Below are positions 8,443 to 17,292 of a stretch of 64,000 nt of DNA, piece after piece. Source of the stretch: Planomicrobium sp. YIM 101495 (GTDB lineage Bacteria > Bacillota > Bacilli > Bacillales_A > Planococcaceae); assembly GCF_009707665.1 (NCBI RefSeq), contig NZ_WLZW01000002.1:62001-126000 (forward strand). Reading direction: 5' to 3'. The notes beneath the pieces were generated by a model. That model was not told the origin of the DNA. It did not search any database and saw only the letters and a list, made by a program, of their open reading frames with translations. Made by a program: the position numbers and the translations under genes. Every line of letters starts with the position of its first letter. Positions within the stretch are counted from its first letter, which is position 1.

Positions 8443-10176
8443 ATGGCACAACAACCGATGGGAATGAAACCTTTTTTATCGCTGATTACATCATTGAAAA
8501 TACCGAAGGCGGCACTCGTCTTCGGTTTGTCGGCGAGTCTTGTGACAACGCTTGTCGCGCTCGTCGTCCCACTTTTGACGAGAAGCCTCGTGGACGGTTT
8601 TTCGGTCGAGTCCCTCAGTTGGGTGCTCATTGCGGGAATCGCCGTAGCGTTTATTTTGCAAGCGGTCATTAACGGAATTTCGATTTATCTACTGAGCATG
8701 GTCGGCCAGCGCATCGTTGCCGAACTGCGTGAGAAGATGTGGAAGCGGCTGATCCGTTTGCGCGTCAGTTATTTTGACCAGCATCCGAGCGGGGAAACGG
8801 TGAGCCGCGTCGTCAACGACACAGGAATCGTCCGGAACTTGATCACGGATCACTTCCCGAATTTCGTCACGGGCATCATTTCGATCATCGGGGCCGTCAT
8901 CATCCTTCTGCTGCTCGACTGGAAGATGACATTGATCATGCTGTTGGCTGTGCCGGTGACGATTGCGATCATGATTCCACTCGGCCGGCAAATGGCGAAG
9001 ATTTCGCGGAATCTGCAAGATGAGACAGCGAACTTTACCGGGAATGTCCAACAGACGTTGAGCGAAATCCGCTTGATGAAAGCATCGACTGCAGAAGACG
9101 CGGAAGAAGCGAGAGGTATCGGTGGCATCAATCGCCTGTTCGGAATCGGGATGAAAGAAGCGCGAATCTACGCGCTAATTGCACCGCTCATGTACGTCGT
9201 CGTGATGGCCGTCATTGTTGCGATCATCGGCTACGGCGGTATTCGTGTAGCTGAAGGAACGATGTCGACGGGTTCGCTTGTCGCGTTTCTTCTGTATCTG
9301 TTCCAGATCATCATGCCGATTACGACGTTTGCGATGTTCTTTACAGAGCTGCAAAAAGCGAAAGGAGCTACCGAGCGGATCATCGGTATTTTGGAATTGC
9401 CGCTTGAAGAGGTGGAGCAAGGAATACACGTGGACATTGCAGGGAAAGCACTACATGTGGACGGAGTCACCTTTTCTTATGAAAAAGGAGAGCCGGTGCT
9501 GGCAGACGTCTCCTTCACGGCACAGCCAGGCGAGATGATTGCCTTCGCAGGACCGAGCGGCGGCGGGAAGACGACGGTCTTCGGGCTGATCGAACGGTAT
9601 TACGAAGCGCAGTCTGGCCGCATCACCATCGGCGGTCAGCCAATCAATGAAATCTCGATCAAGTCTTGGCGCGATCAAATCGGATACGTGCCACAGGAAA
9701 GTGCCATGATGGGAGGCACGATCCGTGCGAACTTGACGTATGGATTGACGGACGCCGAGACCATTCCGGATGAGCGATTATGGGACGTGGCACAGATGGC
9801 GTATGCCGAGGCATTCATCCGGGAGCTGCCGGATGGACTGGACACGGAAGTCGGGGAACGCGGTGTCAAATTGTCGGGCGGCCAGCGTCAGCGCATCGCG
9901 ATTGCGCGTGCCTTCCTGCGTGACCCGAAACTTCTGATGATGGACGAAGCGACAGCGAGTCTCGATAGCCAGTCAGAGGGCATCGTGCAGCAGGCATTGA
10001 GCCGGCTTATGAGAGGGCGCACCACGTTCGTCATCGCGCACAGGCTGTCGACAATCGTCGATGCGGACCAGATCATCTTTATCGAGAAAGGGCGCGTCAC
10101 AGGCAGAGGAACGCATGAGGAACTTGTCGGTACCCATGCGCTATACCGTGAATTCGCTGAACAGCAATTAACATGA
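8443..10176 (+). CDS. Multidrug ABC exporter half-transporter (BmrA/LmrA-like)
   Basis: 577 residues: six transmembrane helices in residues ~20-310 (ABC_membrane domain) fused to a nucleotide-binding domain. Walker A 'GPSGGGKTT', Q-loop 'YVPQES', signature 'LSGGQRQRIAIAR', Walker B 'LLMMDEATASLDS' and switch 'VIAHRLSTI' are intact, so it should be an active homodimeric exporter. The ATG at 8443 has GGGGAAAAGG upstream; an ATG at 8422 overlapping the MFS stop is an alternative. It is co-transcribed with the upstream Fsr-type transporter. Substrate unknown; amphiphilic drugs or lipids are usual for the family. Confidence 0.93.
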   Translation: MAQQPMGMKPFLSLITSLKIPKAALVFGLSASLVTTLVALVVPLLTRSLVDGFSVESLSWVLIAGIAVAFILQAVINGISIYLLSMVGQRIVAELREKMWKRLIRLRVSYFDQHPSGETVSRVVNDTGIVRNLITDHFPNFVTGIISIIGAVIILLLLDWKMTLIMLLAVPVTIAIMIPLGRQMAKISRNLQDETANFTGNVQQTLSEIRLMKASTAEDAEEARGIGGINRLFGIGMKEARIYALIAPLMYVVVMAVIVAIIGYGGIRVAEGTMSTGSLVAFLLYLFQIIMPITTFAMFFTELQKAKGATERIIGILELPLEEVEQGIHVDIAGKALHVDGVTFSYEKGEPVLADVSFTAQPGEMIAFAGPSGGGKTTVFGLIERYYEAQSGRITIGGQPINEISIKSWRDQIGYVPQESAMMGGTIRANLTYGLTDAETIPDERLWDVAQMAYAEAFIRELPDGLDTEVGERGVKLSGGQRQRIAIARAFLRDPKLLMMDEATASLDSQSEGIVQQALSRLMRGRTTFVIAHRLSTIVDADQIIFIEKGRVTGRGTHEELVGTHALYREFAEQQLT

Positions 10177-10189
10177 GTCACGTCGGAGC

Positions 10190-10230
10190 ATGGCGAGGAG
10201 AAGTGCAACTGTTTCTCCCCGCCATTTTTC
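10190..10230 (+). terminator. Terminator after the ABC exporter
   Basis: Hairpin ATGGCGAGGAGAA / TTTCTCCCCGCCAT (one mismatch) followed by a T run. Confidence 0.8.
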
Positions 10231-10289
10231 TATCCACTGTTTCACGAATGGAGGATAGGGAAAATCTTTAGCAAGAAGGGGCTGTTCAT

Positions 10290-11042
10290 ATGGAGGAATC
10301 CGGAAGAATTTTGAAGATCATGACGTTCAATATCGGCAGTGGCCGTGATATTGACGAGCATATCGATTTGACGGAAACGCTGGAACTGCTCCGATACGGT
10401 GAAGCGGATGTCATCGGTCTGCAGGAAGTGGACCGCCATTTTTCAAAACGCAGCTTGTTCCAGGATCAGGCCATCCTTCTTTCAGAAAGCCTGGGGATGT
10501 ATCTCGCGTACGGACCGGCAATTGATGACCCGGCAACAGAAGAAGGGCATCCGAACAGGCAGTATGGCAATGCCGTGTTCAGCAAATTCCCGATTCTGTC
10601 AGTCACAAACCACCGGCTGCGCAGTGCTGATTCTCAGGAAGAGCCACGTTGTCTACTTGAAGTGAAGATCGATCTGGACGGCATCCCTGTCGTTGTTTTA
10701 AATACTCACCTGGCACTAATGAAAGGAGCGCAGCAGCTGGGGGTGGAGGATATTCTAAAACGGACCGCCGAATTGGAGGAACCGCACATCGTTGTAGGAG
10801 ATTTCAATATGACGCCGGATGATGACACGATGCAGCCGTTGTTCGACCGTTTCGAGCCGGCCATCGACCAGGAGCTGCATTATCCGACCACTTATAGTCG
10901 GGACAAGATAGCTGGCAACCGTCTTGATTATATTCTCGTGGACCATCATTGGAAGATCATCCGGGCGTTCATCATCCCGACTGCCGTTTCGGATCATTTT
11001 CCTGTGGCAGCCAGACTGGAATTCTTTACAAAAACAACATAA
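10290..11042 (+). CDS. Endonuclease/exonuclease/phosphatase family protein, copy 1
   Basis: 250-residue soluble EEP-superfamily hydrolase (DNase I/sphingomyelinase/inositol-phosphatase fold). All catalytic elements are present: Asn in 'MTFNIGSG', metal Glu in 'GLQEVD', 'YGNAVFSKFPI', 'NTHLAL', 'VGDFNMTPDD', 'DYILVDHH' and the terminal 'SDHFPV' His. There is no signal peptide, so it is cytoplasmic. It is followed 90 bases later by a paralogue of similar length and the same motif order. Substrate (DNA, phosphoinositide or other phosphodiester) cannot be told. Confidence 0.88.
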   Translation: MEESGRILKIMTFNIGSGRDIDEHIDLTETLELLRYGEADVIGLQEVDRHFSKRSLFQDQAILLSESLGMYLAYGPAIDDPATEEGHPNRQYGNAVFSKFPILSVTNHRLRSADSQEEPRCLLEVKIDLDGIPVVVLNTHLALMKGAQQLGVEDILKRTAELEEPHIVVGDFNMTPDDDTMQPLFDRFEPAIDQELHYPTTYSRDKIAGNRLDYILVDHHWKIIRAFIIPTAVSDHFPVAARLEFFTKTT

Positions 11043-11131
11043 AGCTTTACAGAAATGAAACAGCTTCTCTTCTCTGGATTTGTTAGCATGTGAATAAACG
11101 CATAAGTTCAACAATCAAAGGAGAGGTCGAA

Positions 11132-11962
11132 ATGCTTGAGCAACTCCCGTCTGAACTCCCGGTGAAGGTAATGTCATTCAATATCGCACATGGAAGAGGA
11201 ATGAACGGACGAACGGATTTGGAAGCGACAGCACAAACGATTGAAGAAGCAGGAGCAGAATTGATCGGACTGCAGGAAGTGGACCGCTTTTTTTCAGATC
11301 GCAGTTTTTTCGAAGACCAGGTCGCCTGGCTTTCGGAACGTCTCGGCATGTACGCCGCTTATGGCGCAAATTTGGATTTGGATCCTGAAGAAGCAGAACG
11401 TCCGCGCCGGCAATATGGCAATGCAGTTCTCAGCAAATACCCGATCCGTTTCAGCAGAAATCATCTATTGACGCAAGTGATGGAAGATTTCGGGAACGAT
11501 GAACAGCGTGGTGTGCTGGAAACGGTGATCGACCTCGATGGAATATATATCAGCTTCTTCTGCACGCATCTCGCCTTGAAAGACGCTGAACTGGCAGTAA
11601 GTATTGATGAATTAGTGGCAATCGCCGGAAAAACAAATTTCCCGCGCATTATTATAGGTGACTTCAATGCGCCGCCAAGTCATATCCAGATGAAGAAACT
11701 GACACGCCATTTTGCAGATGTCTACAGTCAATTAAACAAATCAGACGCTTATACGTATCCAGCGCCTTTTATGAATGCAATAACCGGTGAACAATCGGTC
11801 CCGGTGACACGGATCGATTATATCTTTATAGACCCAGCTTTCGAAGCTGCCGGAGGATTCGTCATCGAAACGGCCGTCTCCGATCATCTGCCGATCGTGG
11901 CGCAACTTACCGTCAAAGGAGCACGCAGCCGGAAGGCGCAAGTACAAGTGCAGGGAATCTAA
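11132..11962 (+). CDS. Endonuclease/exonuclease/phosphatase family protein, copy 2
   Basis: 276 residues, clear tandem paralogue of the preceding gene. Shared blocks include 'MSFNIAHGRGMN', 'GLQEVDRFFSDRSFFEDQ', 'RQYGNAVLSKYPIRFS', 'CTHLAL', 'IGDFNAPPSH', 'DYIFIDPAF' and 'AVSDHLPIVAQL', so the catalytic site is intact. The ATG at 11132 follows AAAGGAGAGGTCGA; an in-frame codon at 11090 adds 14 residues without a ribosome site. A strong terminator follows. The C-terminus has an additional basic/glutamine tail not present in copy 1. Duplication and slight divergence suggest related but distinct substrates (inference). Confidence 0.88.
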   Translation: MLEQLPSELPVKVMSFNIAHGRGMNGRTDLEATAQTIEEAGAELIGLQEVDRFFSDRSFFEDQVAWLSERLGMYAAYGANLDLDPEEAERPRRQYGNAVLSKYPIRFSRNHLLTQVMEDFGNDEQRGVLETVIDLDGIYISFFCTHLALKDAELAVSIDELVAIAGKTNFPRIIIGDFNAPPSHIQMKKLTRHFADVYSQLNKSDAYTYPAPFMNAITGEQSVPVTRIDYIFIDPAFEAAGGFVIETAVSDHLPIVAQLTVKGARSRKAQVQVQGI

Positions 11963-12011
11963 AAAGCTGCTTCCGAAAGCCGTAGTGCCAGGCTTTTGGA
12001 AGCAGCTTTTT
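11961..12011. terminator. Bidirectional terminator between EEP copy 2 and yhhQ-like gene
   Basis: Stem AAAAAGCTGCTTCC-AAAGCC / GGCTTT-GGAAGCAGCTTTTT with T runs on either strand. Confidence 0.92.
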
Positions 12012-12054
12012 CATTTTGTCGAATGAACGTCTGCGAATGCTGCTCTCAGCTGCT

Positions 12055-12702
12055 TTATGCGCGTTCTTCTTTTAATGCAACCAGCTTGTCTTCTGCCCGC
12101 TGCTCGCGGCGGCACAGTGCCACCAGCAAATAGACGAGCGGTGTATCGAGCGCGGCTGCCAGCCATTTGAACACATACTGAGAAATGATCATTGCGATAA
12201 GTGCGCCCATCGGCATGGTGCCGTAAAAAGCGATTGTAATGAAAATGGACGTATCGGCGAGCTGGCTTGTCATGGTCGATGCGTTATTCCGCAGCCACAA
12301 TTTGCTCGTACCGTGACGTTCTTTCAGTTTGTGGAAAATCGTCACATCGAGGTTTTGGCTGATGAAGTAAGACACCAGGCTTGCCAGGGTGACGCGGAAA
12401 CCGGCAGAGAAAATCTCTTCGAATGCCTGCTGGTTTTCGAAAAACGGTGCAGCCGGCAAATAGATGGCGATCGAAATGAAGAGGAGCGCCGCCAATTGCG
12501 TAATGAATCCGGCAAATACCGTTTGCCGCGCTGCCCGTTTGCCATACACTTCCGCAATCGTATCAGTGATCGGGAACGTGAAGACATAGACGATGACAGC
12601 TGCCGGGAGCACGAGCCATTCGTTAATACTGACGAGCTTCACCGCCAGGATATTGGAGAGAATCAAAAGTCCGACGAATGCACCATTCAAATACATGAGC
12701 AT
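12055..12702 (-). CDS. yhhQ: Queuosine precursor transporter, YhhQ/VUT family
   Basis: 215-residue integral membrane protein with about six helices (former DUF165), the vitamin-uptake-like carrier for queuosine precursors preQ0/preQ1. Signatures: 'LLILSNILAVKL' at the N-terminus, 'FPITDTIAEVYGKRAARQTV' in the first third and 'TSQLADTSIFI' later. It is the second gene of the queF operon: its AAGGAGG site directly overlaps the queF stop. Co-control by the preQ1 riboswitch upstream of queF gives strong context support for a queuine/preQ-related function. Confidence 0.92.
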   Translation of the reverse strand: MLMYLNGAFVGLLILSNILAVKLVSINEWLVLPAAVIVYVFTFPITDTIAEVYGKRAARQTVFAGFITQLAALLFISIAIYLPAAPFFENQQAFEEIFSAGFRVTLASLVSYFISQNLDVTIFHKLKERHGTSKLWLRNNASTMTSQLADTSIFITIAFYGTMPMGALIAMIISQYVFKWLAAALDTPLVYLLVALCRREQRAEDKLVALKEERA

Positions 12703-12714
12703 GGGGGCGCCTCC

Positions 12715-13209
12715 TTAGCGGTTGGTGATCGTCTCCGGATTCATGTCATGGTTCATCATCCGGTACGCTGCCATTTCTTCGTATTTTGTTCCAGGTTTGC
12801 CGTAGTTTGTGTAAGGGTCGATCGACAAGCCGCCGCGCGGTGTGAATTTCCCCCACACTTCGATATAACGCGGATCCAGCAGCTTGATGAGATCGTTCAT
12901 GATGATGTTGATGACATCTTCGTGGAAGTCACCGTGGTTCCGGAACGAGAACAAGTAAAGCTTCAAGGACTTGCTTTCCACTAATTTCTTATCCGGAATA
13001 AAGCTCAAGTAAATCGTCGCAAAGTCCGGCTGGCCTGTCTGCGGGCAGAGAGACGTGAACTCCGGGCAATTGAATTTCACGAAATAATCACGTGTGTGGA
13101 GGTTATCGATCGCCTCTAGGATGTCCGGGGCGTACTCGAATGTATATTTTGTATTTTGGTTGCCAAGCAATTCCAGATGTGCCAATGTGTCTTCGTTTCT
13201 TCCAGCCAT
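12715..13209 (-). CDS. queF: NADPH-dependent 7-cyano-7-deazaguanine (preQ0) reductase QueF
   Basis: 164 residues, the short unimodular Bacillus-type QueF that reduces preQ0 to preQ1 in queuosine biosynthesis. Catalytic Cys is in '[14 protein letters not shown]' and the 'E-F-T-S-L-C' region; the NADPH-binding ESKSLKLYL motif of QueF is present, as is 'DFHEDVIN' with the catalytic Asp/His. The ATG has AAAGGGGATTTTTTTA upstream. A preQ1-I riboswitch with terminator precedes it. Other queuosine genes (queC, queD, queE, tgt) are not in this window. Confidence 0.96.
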   Translation of the reverse strand: MAGRNEDTLAHLELLGNQNTKYTFEYAPDILEAIDNLHTRDYFVKFNCPEFTSLCPQTGQPDFATIYLSFIPDKKLVESKSLKLYLFSFRNHGDFHEDVINIIMNDLIKLLDPRYIEVWGKFTPRGGLSIDPYTNYGKPGTKYEEMAAYRMMNHDMNPETITNR

Positions 13210-13264
13210 TAAAAAAATCCCCTTTCAAATTTCGGGAAAGGAGAGGGTTCTAAAAAAACTGGAA

Positions 13265-13296
13265 TGAAAAAAGCCGAATCGCGGGAGGATTCGGCT
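13265..13296 (-). terminator. Terminator arm of the preQ1 riboswitch
   Basis: Read on the minus strand, a perfect 9-base stem AGCCGAATC / GATTCGGCT with a 7-base loop is followed by six T's, 15 bases downstream of the preQ1 aptamer and upstream of queF. It is the expression platform for transcription termination. Confidence 0.9.
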
Positions 13297-13310
13297 GAGA
13301 TTCGACAATC

Positions 13311-13352
13311 CATAGTTTTTTATAGAGGGTTACGCGCTATGAACCTCTCCCG
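13311..13352 (-). ncRNA. preQ1-I riboswitch aptamer
   Basis: The minus strand reads GAGAGGTTCATAGC, a variable loop, then ACCCTCTATAAAAAACTA. This is the class I preQ1 aptamer: P1 stem AGAGG/CCTCT, conserved TTC-TAGC loop, and the A-rich 3' tail that forms the pseudoknot. It precedes a terminator and queF-yhhQ. Binding of preQ1 should stabilise termination and switch off preQ1 synthesis and precursor uptake (established mode for this class). Confidence 0.95.
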
Positions 13353-13413
13353 TCACCGGGTTATGCAATTCTTCATTATCTTAAGGGGAATTCAGGCGGA
13401 TGTCAACCGGCGT

Positions 13414-14727
13414 TCATGTTTGAATGACGGAGTAAGGCTGACGATGCCTGATGAGCCGTTCCGGTGTTACTTGGAGCTTCTGCACATTCCGGATCCGGAA
13501 GCGGCTTTTCGGGAATGTCGGCATGCGCGCCATGTCCAGGGAAAGATCCTGTTCAGGCACGGTGTAACGAATATTCTCCGCGAAATACTTGAAGAACGTC
13601 TGCATAATCGTCACAGTCATCCATTCACCGGCACAGCGGTGACCGGCATGATGGTCGCCGCCTCCTTGTGGTACGAAGGCGAAGGGACTTTCTTTCCAGG
13701 AAGCAAAGCGCTCCGGCTTGAACGAATCGGCGTCTTCCCAGCTATCCGGATGGCGGTTGATTCCGTACAGATCAAGGACGACCAGCATGTTTTCTTTGAA
13801 ATGATAGCCATGCCAGACGAAGTCTTTTTTCACTTTCGCTGCCATCGCGGGAGCGAACGGATAAAATCTCCGGACTTCCTGGGAGAATAAGAAACTGTAG
13901 TTTTGCTCATCCGCCTGGATCTTGTAGCGCGTCTCCGGGAATTGATGCATTGCGAGTGCACCGAAAATGATGAAATGGACCGTCGCAAGCATCGGGCGGT
14001 AAGCATTGTTCAGATTGACTGCGGCTGTATGAAGATCGAGCAGCTTGCCATTTTTATCTGTGTGGTGCGAGACGATATAGACCGGTGTGCTCGGCGGAGG
14101 ATTGTACACGCCCTTCCGTGTCTGGCGGATAATGTCTTTCAGCCACGCCTCCTGGCTTTCGCGGGCTGTCCGTCCATCTTTGTAGCGGGGGAGGGAGCCG
14201 CCGATGGAATCGACCATGGCCACGAGTTCCTGCGTGCGCTGCTTCACCTCTTCTTCCTTCAATGGAAGACCAGCCCAATGGCAGACGGCACGCGTTAGGA
14301 TCTCCTCGATTTCATCCATTAACACGACTTCGTCCATCTTTTCCCATTGATCAGCCTTTTTATCAAGCTCCTCGATTGCCATCCGTCGTACAACTTCAAG
14401 GCGTTCAGGCGTCATCATGGATAGGAACATCCGCTTCAAATCATGATGCTCCTCACCGTCCGTACCGTGGATGCCGCCTACACCAAGCAGCGTCTTCTGG
14501 ATCGGCTTCGGCATGGCGCCTGTACGTTTGAAATAATCGTTATCATAAAAAAGCGCTGCCGCTTCTTCGCCTGACATGCAAATCGCTTTTTGCCCGATCA
14601 GACGGGTTTCGAAAATATCCGATTGCAGCGCTTTTCGGCGGCTTGAGATGAATTCATACCCTTCGTTGATCAAGGATAGCGTGCTGTCCAATTCTTCTGC
14701 ACGTGGAATGGGTCTTCTTATTTTCAT
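13414..14727 (-). CDS. Cytochrome P450, CYP152 fatty-acid peroxygenase
   Basis: 437-residue soluble haem protein close to P450-BSbeta (YbdT) and OleT. The haem ligand lies in 'GGGDHHAGHRCAGEWM'. The I-helix has 'NNAYRPMLATVHF' in place of the usual acid-alcohol pair: this Arg-Pro binds the substrate carboxylate and lets the enzyme use hydrogen peroxide instead of redox partners. The expected reaction is alpha/beta hydroxylation, possibly decarboxylation, of long-chain fatty acids. The ATG at 14727 has AAGGAGC eight bases upstream; a TTG at 14745 lies before that ribosome site and is rejected. It is monocistronic. Confidence 0.94.
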   Translation of the reverse strand: MKIRRPIPRAEELDSTLSLINEGYEFISSRRKALQSDIFETRLIGQKAICMSGEEAAALFYDNDYFKRTGAMPKPIQKTLLGVGGIHGTDGEEHHDLKRMFLSMMTPERLEVVRRMAIEELDKKADQWEKMDEVVLMDEIEEILTRAVCHWAGLPLKEEEVKQRTQELVAMVDSIGGSLPRYKDGRTARESQEAWLKDIIRQTRKGVYNPPPSTPVYIVSHHTDKNGKLLDLHTAAVNLNNAYRPMLATVHFIIFGALAMHQFPETRYKIQADEQNYSFLFSQEVRRFYPFAPAMAAKVKKDFVWHGYHFKENMLVVLDLYGINRHPDSWEDADSFKPERFASWKESPFAFVPQGGGDHHAGHRCAGEWMTVTIMQTFFKYFAENIRYTVPEQDLSLDMARMPTFPKSRFRIRNVQKLQVTPERLIRHRQPYSVIQT

Positions 14728-14884
14728 GACAATCAGCTCCTTCAAGGAATGTTCCGGGACATGTTCTGACCTTCTCTTCCATTACCCTTGCTGAAAAGCC
14801 GATAAACTGTACTTCCCTTGGCAGGTTTGATTTCTGGGGGAAAGGAAATATAAAGGACAAGCAGTTTTTGGAGGAGGAGACACG

Positions 14885-15427
14885 ATGACAGATCAACAAT
14901 TGAACAAACTGAAGCAGGAATTAGAAACACAACTGGCGTCGCTGGAAGAGCGCGTCGGACATGATGAAGAATTCCAAACGAGTGAACTTTCCAATTATGA
15001 TAACCACCCGGCCGATAATGCGACGGATCTGTTCGATCAAGAGCGGGGCATGGCTTTGAACGAATTCAAGGAAGAGGAGCTGGCGGATGTCAAGGCAGCA
15101 CTCGCAGCGATAGAAGACGGGACGTATGGCGAGTGTACCGTGTGCGGCAAAGAGATTCCTTACGCACGCTTGGAAGCCATCCCGACTGCCTTGACGTGTA
15201 TCGATCATGCAGAATCCTCACTGGACCTGGAGACGCGTCCTTCAGAGGAAGATGTGTTGCTCGGCTCGACAGACCAGCCGGTACGGAGGGAAGACAATGC
15301 CGTCCGCGATTACGAGAACAGCTTCGAAGATGTGGAAAGTTCCGGATCCTCGGACGGTCCGCAAGATCAACCCGGGAAAGACAAAGACATGAAAGAGTTC
15401 TTCGACTATGATGGAGATAGTGATTGA
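14885..15427 (+). CDS. yteA: TraR/DksA-type zinc finger protein, YteA family
   Basis: 180 residues. A coiled-coil-like N-terminal half ('LNKLKQELETQLASLEERV') is followed by 'YDNHPADNATDLFDQERG' and a DksA-type zinc site 'YGECTVCGKEIPYARLEAIPTALTC', then an acidic disordered tail. This is the YteA layout described in spore-formers, where the protein is sporulation-associated. The final zinc ligand pair is C-x-x-H (CIDH) rather than C-x-x-C, as seen in other YteA members. A GGAGGAGACACG site precedes the ATG. Confidence 0.9.
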   Translation: MTDQQLNKLKQELETQLASLEERVGHDEEFQTSELSNYDNHPADNATDLFDQERGMALNEFKEEELADVKAALAAIEDGTYGECTVCGKEIPYARLEAIPTALTCIDHAESSLDLETRPSEEDVLLGSTDQPVRREDNAVRDYENSFEDVESSGSSDGPQDQPGKDKDMKEFFDYDGDSD

Positions 15428-15481
15428 CCGATTCACCTGCTTTTTTTTGAAGACGAATGGAGCTAGTAAGGAGTGAAGAAG

Positions 15482-15880
15482 ATGGAACATCCGATCATCC
15501 TGTTCGACGGAGACTGCAATTTCTGCGATTCGAGCGTGCAATTCATTATTCAGCACGACCCCGCCGGCTATTATCAATTCGCTTCTCTGCAAAGTGACAT
15601 CGGCAGGGAATTGAGAGCGAAGCATAGCATCCCCGAAGACGTCGACAGTCTCGTCCTGGTCGATCAGAAGCGTGCGTACGTCAAGTCGGATGCTGCACTG
15701 CGCGTGGCGAATCATCTGACGGGTTTATGGAAATTGGCTTATTACTTGAAGTCGTTCCCACGTCCGCTCCGTGATGGTGCCTATGACCTGGTTGCCAAAA
15801 ATCGCTACAAAGTGTTCGGTAAGCTGGATCAATGCCAGCTTCCGCCCCCACACATCCGGAAGCGGTTTTTGGACAAGTAA
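15482..15880 (+). CDS. DCC family thiol-disulfide oxidoreductase-like protein (DUF393)
   Basis: 132-residue protein with the family's N-terminal signature 'ILFDGDCNFCDSSVQFI': the DGxCxxC motif gives the DCC name and resembles a thioredoxin-fold active site. It continues with 'DQKRAYVKSDAALRVANHL' and a C-terminal 'AKNRYKVFGK' signature. The ATG at 15482 has AAGGAG at the right distance; a GTG at 15473 overlaps that site. Redox function is inferred from family only. Confidence 0.88.
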   Translation: MEHPIILFDGDCNFCDSSVQFIIQHDPAGYYQFASLQSDIGRELRAKHSIPEDVDSLVLVDQKRAYVKSDAALRVANHLTGLWKLAYYLKSFPRPLRDGAYDLVAKNRYKVFGKLDQCQLPPPHIRKRFLDK

Positions 15881-15882
15881 GA

Positions 15883-15912
15883 AGAGCCTCCTGGCGACAG
15901 GGGCTCTTTTTT
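15883..15912 (+). terminator. Terminator after the DCC gene
   Basis: Short stem AGAGCC-CC / GG-GGCTCT followed by six T's, between convergent genes. Confidence 0.75.
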
Positions 15913-15925
15913 GGCGCTTATCCGC

Positions 15926-17134
15926 TTAGGTGAAGTTCGAGACGCGCCAGTACTGGCAGGCGATAACGTCGGACATCCACGCGAGGCCTTTGCTGTCTGC
16001 TTGGTGGATCGGCATCCATTCATCCGTCAAACTGTTCTTCAAATACACTTCATGATTCGGAGATTGGTCATGAATCCCGGAAATGTCGTAATGGCCATTA
16101 CGGTAGAAGGATGCAGAAACACGATAGCCGATTTCAGGCGAGGTAGTCAATGGATTGCCGACGCGGTGGTCGATGGAAATGACTTCTTTCCGTTCGTCCG
16201 CTTCCGTCCGTTCAATGGTGATGCCTGCAGAAGAAGCGATTCTTGCTTTTCGGAATTTCTTTCGCCAGTCATAGGCGATGCTTGTACCGACACTTGCAGA
16301 ATGGTCGAATTGTGTACCACCTTCGGTCAGATGAAGGGAGAAGCCGGTGCGCGTGCGGTAACTTTTAGCCTCCGGATCAAAACTCCTGTCATCTCCAGCG
16401 AAATAGCGGTTAGGCGAGAGCGGGTTCGGGCTGTGGATATATTTTTCATCCAGGAAAGTCGAGTAACGGAATTGCCAATCGAAGTATGGTTTTTCATCAC
16501 CCGACTTATCATTCCCAGCGAGAAGACGATTCACTTCCCCGATTTTCTTCGTGATCCAGAAATCTTCGTCCGTTGGTTCAACATATGTGACGTTCGGGGT
16601 TAAGATGGAGAATACCTTGGCAGCCATGAATTTGGGAGCACCCATCCGCTCTTCGGAACGAATGAGCGGGCGTCTGCCGCGGATTAAGTACGTATAGCTT
16701 TTATCGCGTTCAATCCGTTGATCGCAAAATTGTGTTTGCTGGGTCTCCTGAATCAACTCTCCGTCCCGGTATATTTTATATTTCTCGATACCTTTGATTT
16801 CGCCCCATGCAAGTGCGATCCGGTCCTTGGCTACAATCGCAGTGACCGCGATTTCCTGCAGGCGGTGCATGACATTACTGCCATGGTTTTCGGTCATCGT
16901 CTGCATGGCCAGCCGCTCGCTGATTTCGCCTTCTTCCCCTATCTCTTCCAGCAAGTACGTATAGATTTCCCCGCGTGCCAAATCAACATCTTTGAACGAA
17001 TTGGAAGTTCCTTCATAAACGAGCTGTCCATCCCGGTAAAGTTTGTACGGGCGGCCGGTTTTGGACCACATGAAATAGATGAGTGAATCACTTTGTTTCA
17101 ACAAGTCGATTTCCAATCTCTTCGTCCTTTTCAC
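15926..17134 (-). CDS. Protein with two fibronectin-III-like modules and a DUF3238-like C-terminus
   Basis: About 402 residues, no signal peptide or membrane helix. Two similar N-terminal modules are visible: 'YKLYRDGQLVYEGTSNSFKDVDL...YTYLLEE' (residues ~30-65) and 'YKIYRDGELIQETQQTQFCDQRIERDKSYTYLI' (residues ~115-150), which look like fibronectin type III strands. The C-terminal ~190 residues ('FAGDDRSFDPEAKSYRTR', 'LKNSLTDEWMPIHQADSKG') resemble DUF3238 proteins of bacilli; I am only moderately sure of that name. The GTG at 17134 follows GGAGGTG and is preferred over an ATG five codons earlier. Function unknown. Confidence 0.8.
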   Translation of the reverse strand: MKRTKRLEIDLLKQSDSLIYFMWSKTGRPYKLYRDGQLVYEGTSNSFKDVDLARGEIYTYLLEEIGEEGEISERLAMQTMTENHGSNVMHRLQEIAVTAIVAKDRIALAWGEIKGIEKYKIYRDGELIQETQQTQFCDQRIERDKSYTYLIRGRRPLIRSEERMGAPKFMAAKVFSILTPNVTYVEPTDEDFWITKKIGEVNRLLAGNDKSGDEKPYFDWQFRYSTFLDEKYIHSPNPLSPNRYFAGDDRSFDPEAKSYRTRTGFSLHLTEGGTQFDHSASVGTSIAYDWRKKFRKARIASSAGITIERTEADERKEVISIDHRVGNPLTTSPEIGYRVSASFYRNGHYDISGIHDQSPNHEVYLKNSLTDEWMPIHQADSKGLAWMSDVIACQYWRVSNFT

Positions 17135-17292
17135 AACGTTCACCTCCATTAAGCGATTAGTTTACTGTACCCATTTAAGCGTAAATGAAATCCGGCCCGT
17201 TCCAAGTTGCAACAATTGTCATACAAATTAAACACTAAAATTGGAAATGGTAGAGTATACTAGAGAGGAGCAAAGAACGGAGGGATTCACGA

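Noticed and set aside
12313..12984. 223-codon plus-strand frame across yhhQ and queF
   Set aside because: Runs antisense over two recognised genes and has no domain.
13264..13890. 208-codon plus-strand frame over the preQ1 riboswitch and the P450 end
   Set aside because: It overlaps the riboswitch and lies antisense to CYP152 coding sequence.
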